64,000 nucleotides of DNA from Gelria sp. Kuro-4 (GTDB taxonomy: Bacteria > Bacillota > DTU030 > DUMP01). Position 1 is the stretch's first letter; the number at the start of each line of letters is the position of its first letter. The notes below the pieces were generated by a model. That model was given only the letters and a program-made list of their open reading frames with translations, made no database searches and was not told the origin of the DNA. The translations under genes and the position numbers were made by a program. The DNA lies in NCBI RefSeq assembly GCF_019668485.1, contig NZ_AP024619.1, positions 1-64,000 on the forward strand. Reading direction: 5' to 3'. Positions 39,734 through 49,300 of the stretch are shown here, in pieces.

Positions 39734-40008
39734 TGGCTTCGTTGGTAACGGGTGTGTACGCTAGTTGTATTGTGTGCCGCAAATGGGTTGGGACAGGCAT
39801 TGCCGTTGACCAATTCAATGTGGTGTGCCTAGACTGCGCCAACAGCATCGCGGATGCCTTGCCTAAGCCGGAAGCGTCGAAAGACGATGATTCAAAGGAA
39901 GCCGAAGAGGCGGAGCATGTTTTCACCTGCTCCGAGTGCGGTGAAACGTTTACCAGCAGGGGCAAATTCCTAGCGCACTGTCGGGCGCATAAGCGAGGTG
40001 CGGTGTAA
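39733..40008 (+). CDS. C2H2 zinc-finger phage protein (91 aa)
   Basis: An N-terminal CIVC...CLDC pair is followed by an acidic linker and a C2H2 finger: FTCSECGETFTSRGKFLAHC with RAH. C2H2 fingers are rare in bacteria but do occur in phages. The start overlaps the preceding stop (TAATG). Function unknown. Confidence 0.65.
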   Translation: MASLVTGVYASCIVCRKWVGTGIAVDQFNVVCLDCANSIADALPKPEASKDDDSKEAEEAEHVFTCSECGETFTSRGKFLAHCRAHKRGAV

Positions 40009-40247
40009 TGGGCTTGGTTGTAGCGGTGATGGCTTTGGTTGCGTTCTTGTGTTACCGTGAATGGTACCATTCCAAAGAGCTTGAAAAACTGGAAGACAGG
40101 TACTTCAAGGAGCGGCAAACGCTCCTTGATCGTTTAATGGCACGAGACTTCACGCAGTACAAACAAGCGGAATTCGCTGAGAGAATTCCTGTGCAGTTAC
40201 CGGAGATGCCGGAAGATACTTATGACTTCAGTGAGGTTGGTAATTAG
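40008..40247 (+). CDS. Small membrane-anchored phage protein (79 aa)
   Basis: One N-terminal transmembrane helix (LVVAVMALVAFLCY) is followed by a coiled-coil-like charged segment (SKELEKLEDRYFKERQTLLD). It overlaps the preceding stop. It might act in lysis or virion assembly; no family recognised. Confidence 0.55.
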   Translation: MGLVVAVMALVAFLCYREWYHSKELEKLEDRYFKERQTLLDRLMARDFTQYKQAEFAERIPVQLPEMPEDTYDFSEVGN

Positions 40248-40261
40248 GGGAGGTGTCGGAC

Positions 40262-41527
40262 GTGGCTTATTGGGATGATCCCGGTTACAAAGCTTTCATG
40301 CGTGAAACCTACGGCAGTAACTGGGGTGGTGGCAGTGACCGTTCGACCGGCGGTGGCGGCGACCGCGTGGCGCGCAAATCCGCCATTGAGCGGAAAGTCA
40401 CTTCTACCAGCAAGTCTTCTTCCAGTAGCCGTAGTGAAAAGTCTTCTAGTAGTGGCAGCAGCACTAAGGCTTTGACTGACGCCCTGGCGCAGGCTAAACG
40501 TACCTACCATGAAGCACTGGCACGGGGCGACACCGCGACGATGGAGACCGCCAAGCGCGCTGCTGACGTCTATCGCAGCCAGGGTGCAGATGAGGCCGCA
40601 GCCAACCAGCAGGTGTATGGCACCGCCACACCTAGTGCCAGCGATTGGGCGAGGATAAATCAAAGTTACTCCGGCAGCGGCCGTAGTTCAAGCAGTGGTG
40701 GTTCCGGTACTACAAGTGGTGCCCGCACGACTGCACAACCAGCCACGGTAGGCACCGTCAAATCCGAAGTTGCAGCAGGCACGCCTACTACTGGGAAGGC
40801 TTATGACAAGTACATTAAGGCTTATGGCAGCGCAGAGGCATTTGGTGCTGAGATCAAACGAAAGCGCGCTGCTGGGCTGCCCTTTGACGACCCGGAAGCA
40901 GTGACAGAGTTCGAGCGTGATTACCCAGGTATTGATACCGGCCAACTTGTTGGTACAGGCGTTGCTGGTGGTGTTGCGGGTTTTGGTAATTTAGGTAGTG
41001 CTAATATTTATGCCCCCGGACCTGGCAGTGCACAAGCAGCACCTTCGCCAACACGCACAGTGGAACAACCTTCTTCGCCTCCTCCTATTACTATTGAGCT
41101 GCCTAAGCTTCCTGAATTGCCTTCCGTTCCGCCTGCTGTCATTACTCAGCCTCCACAAGTGGAGGTGCCTGCCGGCACAACCCCCGAAACCCAGGCTCCC
41201 CCGCCGGTTGAGGAAAAAGACCGCCTGAGCAAAGGCCCCGGGGGGTTTGTGGAGCGAATTACGCCCCTTGCCAATGTGCCTAGTGTGGAAGAGCTGTACA
41301 ACTTGTACAAGGACGTGACCGGGCAGGAAAGCGAAGCCGTCAAACAGTACCTCGGTTCACAACAGTTCCAGGGGGTGCTGGGCGGTGCCATCCCTCTGTG
41401 GATGCGGAATGACCCGGTGTGGCGCTTGTACCTTACCCGGCTTGGCTACGACCTGACAGGCAGCGCAGACACGTTGAAGCGGTCAAGACAGGAGGCCATT
41501 CGTAGGCGGTTGGCAGGTGAGCAGTAA
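40262..41527 (+). CDS. Low-complexity virion-associated protein (421 aa)
   Basis: The N-terminus (MAYWDDPGYKAFMRETYGSN) is followed by a long Ser/Gly/Ala-rich region, a Pro-rich linker (residues about 270-330) and a folded C-terminus with GGFVERITPLANVPSVEELY and LYLTRLGYDLTG. GTG 40262 has GGAGGTG six bases upstream. It is placed between terminase and portal, so a structural or assembly role is likely. Confidence 0.5.
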   Translation: MAYWDDPGYKAFMRETYGSNWGGGSDRSTGGGGDRVARKSAIERKVTSTSKSSSSSRSEKSSSSGSSTKALTDALAQAKRTYHEALARGDTATMETAKRAADVYRSQGADEAAANQQVYGTATPSASDWARINQSYSGSGRSSSSGGSGTTSGARTTAQPATVGTVKSEVAAGTPTTGKAYDKYIKAYGSAEAFGAEIKRKRAAGLPFDDPEAVTEFERDYPGIDTGQLVGTGVAGGVAGFGNLGSANIYAPGPGSAQAAPSPTRTVEQPSSPPPITIELPKLPELPSVPPAVITQPPQVEVPAGTTPETQAPPPVEEKDRLSKGPGGFVERITPLANVPSVEELYNLYKDVTGQESEAVKQYLGSQQFQGVLGGAIPLWMRNDPVWRLYLTRLGYDLTGSADTLKRSRQEAIRRRLAGEQ

Positions 41528-43381
41528 ATGCCTCAGTTGGAGGAGCTGATAAACCGACGTTACCAAGCGGCGAAGACCGCTCGAAGACTTGTTGACAAAA
41601 ACATCAAGCTCAACATTGCTTTTTTCCAGGGCGACCAGTGGACGACTTATGATGCAACTTCCGGTCGGGTTGTGCCTTGGATGGCTGCTAAGGGCAAACC
41701 CCGGGCAACCACCAACTTGATTATGCCTGTTGTGCGTATTGAATACGCAAAGTTGACCCGCAACGATCCGAGCTTTAAGGTTACTTCAACCACCGCCGAC
41801 CTCGACGACGTGTCTAAGGCGAAGGCGTGTAAGCAGTTCCTTGACTACAAGTGGGAAACTGATCGATATGCGAATACTTTCAAACGGGCGTTGCTATGGG
41901 CGTTGGTGTCTGGCACCAGCTTTGTGAAGGTGTATTTCGACCCTGGTGCTGGTCCTACCCTTAATGGGGAAGCCTTGGGGGATGTTGTACTTGACTACTG
42001 TTCGCCCCTTGAAATGTTCGTCGATCCCTTTGCCCGCACTTTGGATGAAGCTTCTTGGGTTATTCACGCCCGGGTGCGCTCGACAGAGTATGTGGCGGCT
42101 AAATACGGTGTCAAAGTTCCGCCGGAGCAGGTAGAGAGCTTGGCCGTCATTGGTCTTACCGGTGAAAGTCAGCGCATGACTACAGAAGGTACAATCCCGG
42201 CCACGATAGTTAAAGAGTACTGGGAGCGGCCTTCTCCTTTGGTGCCTCAAGGCCGTTACGTAGTTATGGCGAGCAACAAGCTTCTCTACGAAGGCCCAAA
42301 TCCGTATATAGACATCGCTCCCATTCCATTTGCCATGATGGTGCATATCCCGGTTCCTGGTAGGCTCTTTGGTGAATCTGTCATAACGTCACTTCGACAG
42401 GTCAACACGATCTACAACAAGTTGAAAAGTGACATCATAGAGAACACTTCAAAGCTTTCTAACCCGCCAATGTTTGCCCCGGTCGGTGCGTTGCTTAAGC
42501 CGCCTGAGTTCAGCCCTGGTGAGGTTATTTACTTTAACCCTACCGTACCAGGGAAGATAGATCAGGCAAAGTTTGACCCCTACCCACCACAGGTCGTCAA
42601 TACTTTGATGCGACTACTACAGGAACGAGATGACATTTCCGGCATTAACGATGTGTCTCGTGGGATTGTTCCTCGTGGCATCCGGTCTGGTGAGGGGTTG
42701 TCCTACTTACTGGAGCAGGATGAAACCCGTTTGGCGGTTACGGCGCGTAACTATGAGGCTATGATCGGTGATGCTATGGGGATGGTGCTTCGGATGGCAC
42801 GGGAGTTTTATGATATACCCCGTGTCATTCGTATTTTAGGCACTAACAATCAGCGGGAGGTTGCGTTGTTTAAGGCTGAGGACATCCCGCCCGATGCTGA
42901 CGTCCGTGTTGAGGCCGGTTCCACTTTGCCTAAGTCAATGGTACAGCAGCAACAATTTCTGTTGGACCTGTGGGATCGTCGAATCATCAATGATCCTAGA
43001 TTGGTGCTGCGGCTTACTCAGTATGGTTCAACTGAAGAGGTCTTCAACGAAATAGAATTGGATTCTTCTCAGGCGCTGCGCGAGAATGACCGCATGGCGG
43101 CTGGGGTTTACGCCGAAGTTGAGGACTTTCACAACCACGCTGTGCATATTGCGGAGCATAACCGCTTCCGCAAGACAGTTGATTTTGAGCGTTTAGCACC
43201 AGAGAGGAGGGAACTATTTAAGCAACATGTAGACAAACACAAGCAATTCTTGGCTGAGGCACAACAAGGAGGAGGTGCATTGAATGGCGCAGGACAAGAA
43301 GGACAAGCCAGCGGCGGCCCCGGCGGCCCCGGAGGAGGCATCCTTGGGGGAGCAGGCGGCCTCGCAGGCTTCGCAGCCTAA
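41528..43381 (+). CDS. Portal protein, P22-like
   Basis: INRRYQAAKTARRLVDKNIK, FFQGDQWTTYD, and later PGRLFGESVITSLRQVNTIY, NKLKSDIIENTSKLSNPP and DISGINDVSRGIVPRGIRSG are the conserved parts of P22-type portals of short-tailed phages. The protein forms the dodecameric DNA gate at one vertex. 617 residues; the last 30 are Gly-rich and overlap the scaffold gene in another frame. Confidence 0.9.
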   Translation: MPQLEELINRRYQAAKTARRLVDKNIKLNIAFFQGDQWTTYDATSGRVVPWMAAKGKPRATTNLIMPVVRIEYAKLTRNDPSFKVTSTTADLDDVSKAKACKQFLDYKWETDRYANTFKRALLWALVSGTSFVKVYFDPGAGPTLNGEALGDVVLDYCSPLEMFVDPFARTLDEASWVIHARVRSTEYVAAKYGVKVPPEQVESLAVIGLTGESQRMTTEGTIPATIVKEYWERPSPLVPQGRYVVMASNKLLYEGPNPYIDIAPIPFAMMVHIPVPGRLFGESVITSLRQVNTIYNKLKSDIIENTSKLSNPPMFAPVGALLKPPEFSPGEVIYFNPTVPGKIDQAKFDPYPPQVVNTLMRLLQERDDISGINDVSRGIVPRGIRSGEGLSYLLEQDETRLAVTARNYEAMIGDAMGMVLRMAREFYDIPRVIRILGTNNQREVALFKAEDIPPDADVRVEAGSTLPKSMVQQQQFLLDLWDRRIINDPRLVLRLTQYGSTEEVFNEIELDSSQALRENDRMAAGVYAEVEDFHNHAVHIAEHNRFRKTVDFERLAPERRELFKQHVDKHKQFLAEAQQGGGALNGAGQEGQASGGPGGPGGGILGGAGGLAGFAA

Positions 43382-44105
43382 AGAACCGGAAAAACCTAAG
43401 GAACCAGAAACCCCTGCGGATATGGTTCCGGCAGCCGAAGAGCCAGCAGCACCGGAGGATAACCCGGTTGCGATGCTGGCTGTTCTGCTTCAAAACGACC
43501 CCGAGTTAGCTTTGAAGATTGCCGATGTGATTGAACAACATTATGGAGGTGGTTCCATGTTTGATAATGGTGCACCCGGAATGCCCCCGGCCTCCCCGAT
43601 GGCTCCTGCTAATCCCCCGGCAACGCCAACACCACCGGCGGCGCAGGCGGCACAGGGGATAGCCCCAAGTGCCGGTGCTGCGATTCCACCGGAACTGATT
43701 GACCGGTTGGGCAGAGTGGAATCTGCTCAGGCTGACATGATGCTTGAGCGCGAGCTGGGGGAAGCCAAGCAAGAGTACGCTACCCTCAAAGAACAGTTGC
43801 CCATTCTTCCTGATTTGAACGACCAGGAGCTTCTGCAAATTGCATTGGAACGTGACGGACTGCCCCTCAAAGAGGCGTTGTACATTTGGGCGATGCAGAA
43901 GATGAAGTCCGGTGAGGGTCCCATCGCAGACCGAATCGCGGCGGCGGTGATGAGCAAGTCCAAAGCTCGCGGTCTCCCACCGGTGGAAGGCAAGGGTGGT
44001 ACAATCCCCAGCGGTGAAGCTCCACAGGCGACCAGCTTAAAGCAGGCCCAGGCGATGGCAAAAGACCGTCTCCGGGCCATGTTTAGTTCTACCCCTGGTA
44101 AGTAG
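43284..44105 (+). CDS. Scaffolding protein (273 aa)
   Basis: A Pro/Ala/Glu-rich, acidic N-terminal half, a coiled-coil-like middle (LIDRLGRVESAQADMMLERE, LGEAKQEYATLKEQLP) and a basic C-terminus (LKQAQAMAKDRLRAMF) immediately before the capsid gene are typical of scaffolding proteins. ATG 43284 follows GGAGGTG; it overlaps the portal gene by 98 bases. Confidence 0.75.
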   Translation: MAQDKKDKPAAAPAAPEEASLGEQAASQASQPKEPEKPKEPETPADMVPAAEEPAAPEDNPVAMLAVLLQNDPELALKIADVIEQHYGGGSMFDNGAPGMPPASPMAPANPPATPTPPAAQAAQGIAPSAGAAIPPELIDRLGRVESAQADMMLERELGEAKQEYATLKEQLPILPDLNDQELLQIALERDGLPLKEALYIWAMQKMKSGEGPIADRIAAAVMSKSKARGLPPVEGKGGTIPSGEAPQATSLKQAQAMAKDRLRAMFSSTPGK

Positions 44106-44136
44106 TTTGGACAAACCAAAATTGGAGGTGGATTAA

Positions 44137-45324
44137 ATGGCAACCAATGTCGCGGTTTATGAAAGCATCTTGAAGGAAGTCTATGCCCCTGCGATTTCTA
44201 AAGAATTCATCAAGAACAAGCCTCTCCTGGAGAAGTTGGAGAAGTCTGCGGAGCACGCCGAGATCGGTGGGCGGTACTTCTACGTTCCGGTCGCCCTATT
44301 GGCGAACCAGGGCGTTGGTACTGCGGGCGAACTCGACACCATTACGGCTCCGACGCAGACCGTGACCGCCGGTGCTAAGTACTACAGCTTTATCCAGTGG
44401 GGTGTGTGCAGCCTGTCCAAACGGGCGCTCGAAGCATCGGTTAACGCTGACGCAGCTTGGGAAAACCTGAAAAACTTCGAGTTTGCCAACATCATTGAGA
44501 ACATTCGCCAAAACACCAACCGGCAACTTTACGGCGACAGTGTCGGTATTTTGACCAAGTGTGGTGCAGCCACTAGTGTTAACGTCGTCCCTATCACGAC
44601 TCCGAAGTACATCTTTGAGAACATGTACGTGGATATTATTGACACCACCAACGGTGCTGCCCTGGCGACCAACCGCAAAGTGGTCGCAGTCAACCGCGGC
44701 GCTTCTCCGACTATGACCATTGACGGTGCGGCTGTTACTACTACTGCGAATCACGGTGTAGTGCGTTCTGGTTCTTACAACAAGGAATGGGACGGTCTGG
44801 CGAAGATTGTCGCTCCTACCGGCGCTGTCGGCGGCATTGACCCGGCCACGGCGGGGTACCAGAACTGGGCTGCTTACCTCGATACTACCGGCGGTGCCGT
44901 CGGGATGCCTCTTATTCAGAAGGGCTTTGACGCCATTGAACTCAACGGCGGCAAGGTGGATTTGGCAGTAGCTTCTTACGGCGTTTACCGGGCGATGGCT
45001 AACTTTATGGAAAGCGCCAAGCGCATTCCGGTGGACGGCACGGTGAAGCTGGCCGGCGGTATGAGCGGTATGACTTGGAACGGTGTGGAGGTGTACAAGG
45101 ATCAGGACTGCCCGGCGGGCACGCTCTACCTTATTGATTACGACGCGCTTCAGATCGGTCAGATCGGCGAACCCGGTTGGCTGGATACGGGCGGTACTGA
45201 GGGCGGTATCCTCCACTACATTCCGCGCTCGTTCGCGTTTGAGGCAGTGTACTACTGGGATGGCAACTTGATTACGATTCACCGGAACCGTCTGGCGGGC
45301 ATTACGAACATTACCGAGGCGTAA
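44137..45324 (+). CDS. Major capsid protein
   Basis: YESILKEVYAPAISKEFIKN opens a 395-residue HK97-fold-like protein; later segments YSFIQWGVCSLSKRALEASV, NTNRQLYGDSVGIL and PVDGTVKLAGGMSGMTWNGV are typical of N4-gp56/P22-like capsids. Strong GGAGGTGG before ATG 44137 indicates high expression, and a hairpin follows the gene. Confidence 0.85.
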   Translation: MATNVAVYESILKEVYAPAISKEFIKNKPLLEKLEKSAEHAEIGGRYFYVPVALLANQGVGTAGELDTITAPTQTVTAGAKYYSFIQWGVCSLSKRALEASVNADAAWENLKNFEFANIIENIRQNTNRQLYGDSVGILTKCGAATSVNVVPITTPKYIFENMYVDIIDTTNGAALATNRKVVAVNRGASPTMTIDGAAVTTTANHGVVRSGSYNKEWDGLAKIVAPTGAVGGIDPATAGYQNWAAYLDTTGGAVGMPLIQKGFDAIELNGGKVDLAVASYGVYRAMANFMESAKRIPVDGTVKLAGGMSGMTWNGVEVYKDQDCPAGTLYLIDYDALQIGQIGEPGWLDTGGTEGGILHYIPRSFAFEAVYYWDGNLITIHRNRLAGITNITEA

Positions 45325-45330
45325 CCACAA

Positions 45331-45355
45331 GAGGCCAGCACAAGCTGGCCTCTCT
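45331..45355 (+). terminator. Hairpin after the capsid gene
   Basis: GAGGCCAGC (45,331-45,339) pairs with GCTGGCCTC (45,344-45,352), followed by TCTT. It may be a partial terminator or stabilise the capsid mRNA. Confidence 0.55.
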
Positions 45356-45383
45356 TACATATTTCGAGAAAGGTGGTATCTGG

Positions 45384-45749
45384 ATGCTTCTAGAGGTGTC
45401 TTCTCATGTTTTTGACATACCGGAACGCTTGAAGGAGGTTGACCCGCAACTGCGTGTGTTGTTCAACACGGACAGACAGCAGTACGAGGTTTGGGGCCGT
45501 GATCTGTACGGCCCTTATATGTTGGTTGCTTTCAAGGAGCTTGACCAGCGGGCTTTGACGGCTGTGCGCTATGGTTATTGGGTGGCGCGGAACACAGGGT
45601 GGCCTTACAAACATCTGCTCCAAAAGCAGGCAGACATTGACTACCGTGCGGAGCAGGCTCGTTACCAAAAGCTACGAGAGATTGAGTATGGCCTTCAGGA
45701 TGATTTGAGATTTATGGGAAGGCCGGTGATTCAGGGTGCAGCTTTCTGA
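45384..45749 (+). CDS. Phage head protein of unknown function (121 aa)
   Basis: VDPQLRVLFNTDRQQYEVWG, RDLYGPYMLVAFKELDQRAL. Small proteins of this kind follow the capsid gene in podovirus-like modules. It overlaps the next gene by 14 bases. Confidence 0.55.
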   Translation: MLLEVSSHVFDIPERLKEVDPQLRVLFNTDRQQYEVWGRDLYGPYMLVAFKELDQRALTAVRYGYWVARNTGWPYKHLLQKQADIDYRAEQARYQKLREIEYGLQDDLRFMGRPVIQGAAF

Positions 45750-46335
45750 ACTTATCCAGGCGGTTCGGGACGAGGTGCAAGATCAGGCGGCGCAGCGGTG
45801 GAGCGATGCTACCATAATTCGCTATTTGAATGACGCCCAGCTGGACTTGGCACAGGTGTCCAAGCAGCTTACTTCGTGGACTACTCAGGTTCAGGCCGGT
45901 GCGGTGTATGCTCCGAGGCCGCCCGACCTGCTGATTCCTAAGGCGTTCTGGTTTGAGATCGGTACTTGGCGGTATCCCTTGGAAATGAAGTACGGCCTTC
46001 CACCCGAAAACCAAGTGGTGCAGGGCGACCCGGAAGCAGTGCATTTGGTCGGCGATTATATGTACTTTTACCCGGTAGTGCAACAACCGGGAACGCTTTA
46101 CATTTCCGGCACTATGCGACCCACTCCAATGGCACTTAATACAGATGTGCCCAGTATTCAGGACGCTGACAGTTTGCTTATTACCTATGCGGCTTGGATG
46201 TGTTTTTTGTCTGACGGTGATCCAATAGCGTCCACTAAAGAATCCTGGTATCGGCAGAGAAAGTTGGAATGGGCTATTCTCGACGCTCAGAAGCACCCCA
46301 TGCCGGATAGAATTGAGCGCAATTGGTGGTGGTAA
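45736..46335 (+). CDS. Head-tail connector/adaptor protein (199 aa)
   Basis: MQLSELIQAVRDEVQDQAAQ, RWSDATIIRYLNDAQLDLAQ is the usual beginning of adaptor proteins that bind below the portal (P22 gp4 / gp6-like). The W-S-D-x-x-I-x-x-Y-L-N pattern is characteristic. It ends in an aromatic NWWW tail. Start GTG 45736. Confidence 0.7.
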   Translation: MQLSELIQAVRDEVQDQAAQRWSDATIIRYLNDAQLDLAQVSKQLTSWTTQVQAGAVYAPRPPDLLIPKAFWFEIGTWRYPLEMKYGLPPENQVVQGDPEAVHLVGDYMYFYPVVQQPGTLYISGTMRPTPMALNTDVPSIQDADSLLITYAAWMCFLSDGDPIASTKESWYRQRKLEWAILDAQKHPMPDRIERNWWW

Positions 46336-46338
46336 GAG

Positions 46339-49300
46339 ATGGCGCGCAGTCCTCAAGGTTACATGGCTAAGAAACTCTCTAGCTTTGCTGGTGGGTTGAA
46401 TACTTCTAATCCAGTAACTATAGCTGATACTGATTTAGCTAAAGCCACCAACATTGAATACACCACCGAAGGGCGCGTCAAGGTACGTGGTGGTGTGAAG
46501 AAACGGTTCAGTGCGGACTTCGCGTCCAACCCGGTTATCGGTATAGCACCGTATTACAAGGCTGATGGCACTACTCGCTTGGTGATGGCGTCGGGAACGT
46601 CCCTTTATGTAGACAATCCTCATGTAGCCTTTGACTACGACAGCCAGACCGACTTCAAGCAGAGCGGGGTTTATACCAACCTCGATATGGATAGCTCCCC
46701 CGGCGACGTGAGGATGACGGAGATAGTCCTTGACGGCTTCGAGGATGGCACATTTGACTGGTGGACTTCACGCGACACCGGATGGACAATTGACACCGCC
46801 GTTTTCAAAACCGGTACACGTTCCGCCAAGGGGACTGGAACGAACCAGAAACTTGTTCGCACCTTTGGCGGTAATAGAGATGCGGTTTATGTCAAACTGG
46901 CCTGCCGATTTGCTGAGGCGACTGTGGAACACTACCCGGTCAAGCTCATTTCCCCTACTAATACTGAAATTCAGGCTGTGGTAGCCGGTGCTGACGGTCA
47001 CTTCAAGTACTGGAACGGTACAGCACTGGCAAATTTCCCAACAGACAAAACGTATGCTGTAGACACATGGTATGTGGTAGAGGTATGGACGCGTGGCGGT
47101 ACGTTTTGGGTGAGTATTGACGGGCAGAGCTTAACTCCTAGTGGTCTATCGTTGAAAGATTCTGCTAACAGTGCCCAAAGTCAAGTAGCAAAGCTCCAAG
47201 TGCAGAATGCCGGGGCTACAGCAGGCACGATGTGGATTGATGATGTGGAGATAAACCCGATAGCGGCGGTGCTTTCCCGCTCCTCCGTCGCCTACAAGCA
47301 GGACGGCGCGCAGGTCGCCGCCAATGTGCCCCGGTACGAGACGGGCAAGTTCGCGCAGGCATGGTGGGGTGAGGAGGGGACGACGAACGTTGTCGCCGAT
47401 CCCTCTTTTGAAACTGGTACGGGTTGGACTTTTGGCGCCGGCGGCAGCAGGATCAGCACTGACCATTGGCACGGAGGCTACTGCGCTAAAAGCACAAGTA
47501 ACTTAAGCGAAGACATTCAACAGACCAATATTGCCGTGACCGGAGGAACTACGCATACACTTAGTTGGTATGGAAAGTCTGATACACCAGGAAGTCCTGC
47601 TGGTAATGGATTTGTGCACTTTAGGCTGTACAATTCCTCTGGCGTTGAGATTACCACGCCTATCAGTGGGTGGACTTACGATTCCGGTTTTGGATATTAC
47701 AAGATAATAACCTTACAAAATTACTGGCTAAGGGACAGCGCACAGATTGTACTTCCTACCAATGCGGCGAAGATGACGTTGTATTTCTCATGGCGCAGTG
47801 GAACGAATCCGGGAACCTATGCTTTATATGACGCTATCCAACTCGAACAAAAGCCCTACGCCACCTCCTTCATCGACGGCACCCGCTCCCTCGAGACCCT
47901 GACCATCCCCACGGCGGGGGTGCTGTCGGCGACCCAAGGCACTTTGGAGTGCTGGATCAGGTTTGATGATGATATAGGCAAGCTCGTACATGCTATTTTT
48001 GATGCTAGGGATACAGCAGCAAGCGTCCCAGATTATACCGGGCCACACATGTTTATTCACGAAGATGGTAAGGTTCACTTTCGCGTGGGTACTGGCAGTT
48101 CTTACTACGAATTAGTTGGCGCAACGGTGCTGACAAAGGGAACCTGGTATTTCGTGGCTTTTCGCTGGAGCGCCTCGGGTACGGCTTTGCTAGTGAATGG
48201 TACTGTAGAAGCATCCAGCACTACACCTCCTAACTGGGTTCTGCCAGCCAAGGCATATATTGGGTGTAATGCTTATGGTCAATTCCAACTTGACGGTCTC
48301 ATCGACGACCTCCGCATCTCCTCCCGCGCCCGGACGGACGCGGAGATCAGCGCGGCGTACAGCAGTGGACTACCCCTATCTTGGGACGCCGATACAACCT
48401 ACCTGCTCGACTTCGACGGTGATTTGCGGCTCCCTCCTGACCGTCTAGGGGTTTGGACTTCGCCGGTGCAAAACGCCACGACGGCACAGGATAAGTCTTC
48501 TTTAACTATAACTTGGCAGGATACAGTTCTTCCCAACACGGCTGTAGCTTGTCAAGTTAGGACTTCTTCGGATGGTGTGAGCTGGTCTGCGTGGTACGAC
48601 CAAGTGAACGGGGCACTTTCAGCAGCCCCCGCCGGAGCTTATTCGCAGGTGCGGTTTATTTTACAGCTGTTGGATTACGCTAAGTCCCCCAGTTTGCACA
48701 AAGTGACGGCCAGTTATGAAGGTGCTCCGACGGCTACGCTTCTGGTGGGCGGTCTCGGCACGGCAAGTCATTACTCCTTCGCACAGTTACAGGATAGTTT
48801 GATAGTCTGCAACGGTGTCAATTTCCCGAGGAAGTTTGATGGTGGTACTACAGCCGATGAAATAGCTGCTGCGCCGAAAGCAGCAGTGGCCTGCACGTTC
48901 AAAAACAGGGTTTTCTTAGCTAAGGACGCCACGAACCCATCCCGCCTGTGGTACTCGGGGATTTTGGACCTTACCCAGTGGCCTGGATACGAAGAGGTTA
49001 ATCCTAATGACGGCGATGAGATAATGGCGCTCCTGCCGACCTCCATGACGCTTCTTATTGTAAAACAGCACAGCGCCTATTACCTGCAAGGCTATTCGCC
49101 CGAGACCTTCCAAATTACCCCTGCCGGCGAGGGTGGTACGATATCTCCATGGGGAGTGATCTGGACGCCATACGGCATCTTTCGCCTTGACCGTGACGGG
49201 GTTTGGGCCACAGACTTCCGTAAACAGATACTGCTTACAGAGAAAATTCAAAAGGTGTGGGATGGCCTAAACCAGCGCCAGCTTGATAAAGCGGCGCTCT

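Noticed and set aside
44296-45330. 344-codon minus-strand frame opposite the capsid gene
   Set aside because: Arg/His/Val-skewed shadow of a highly expressed capsid gene; no start signal.
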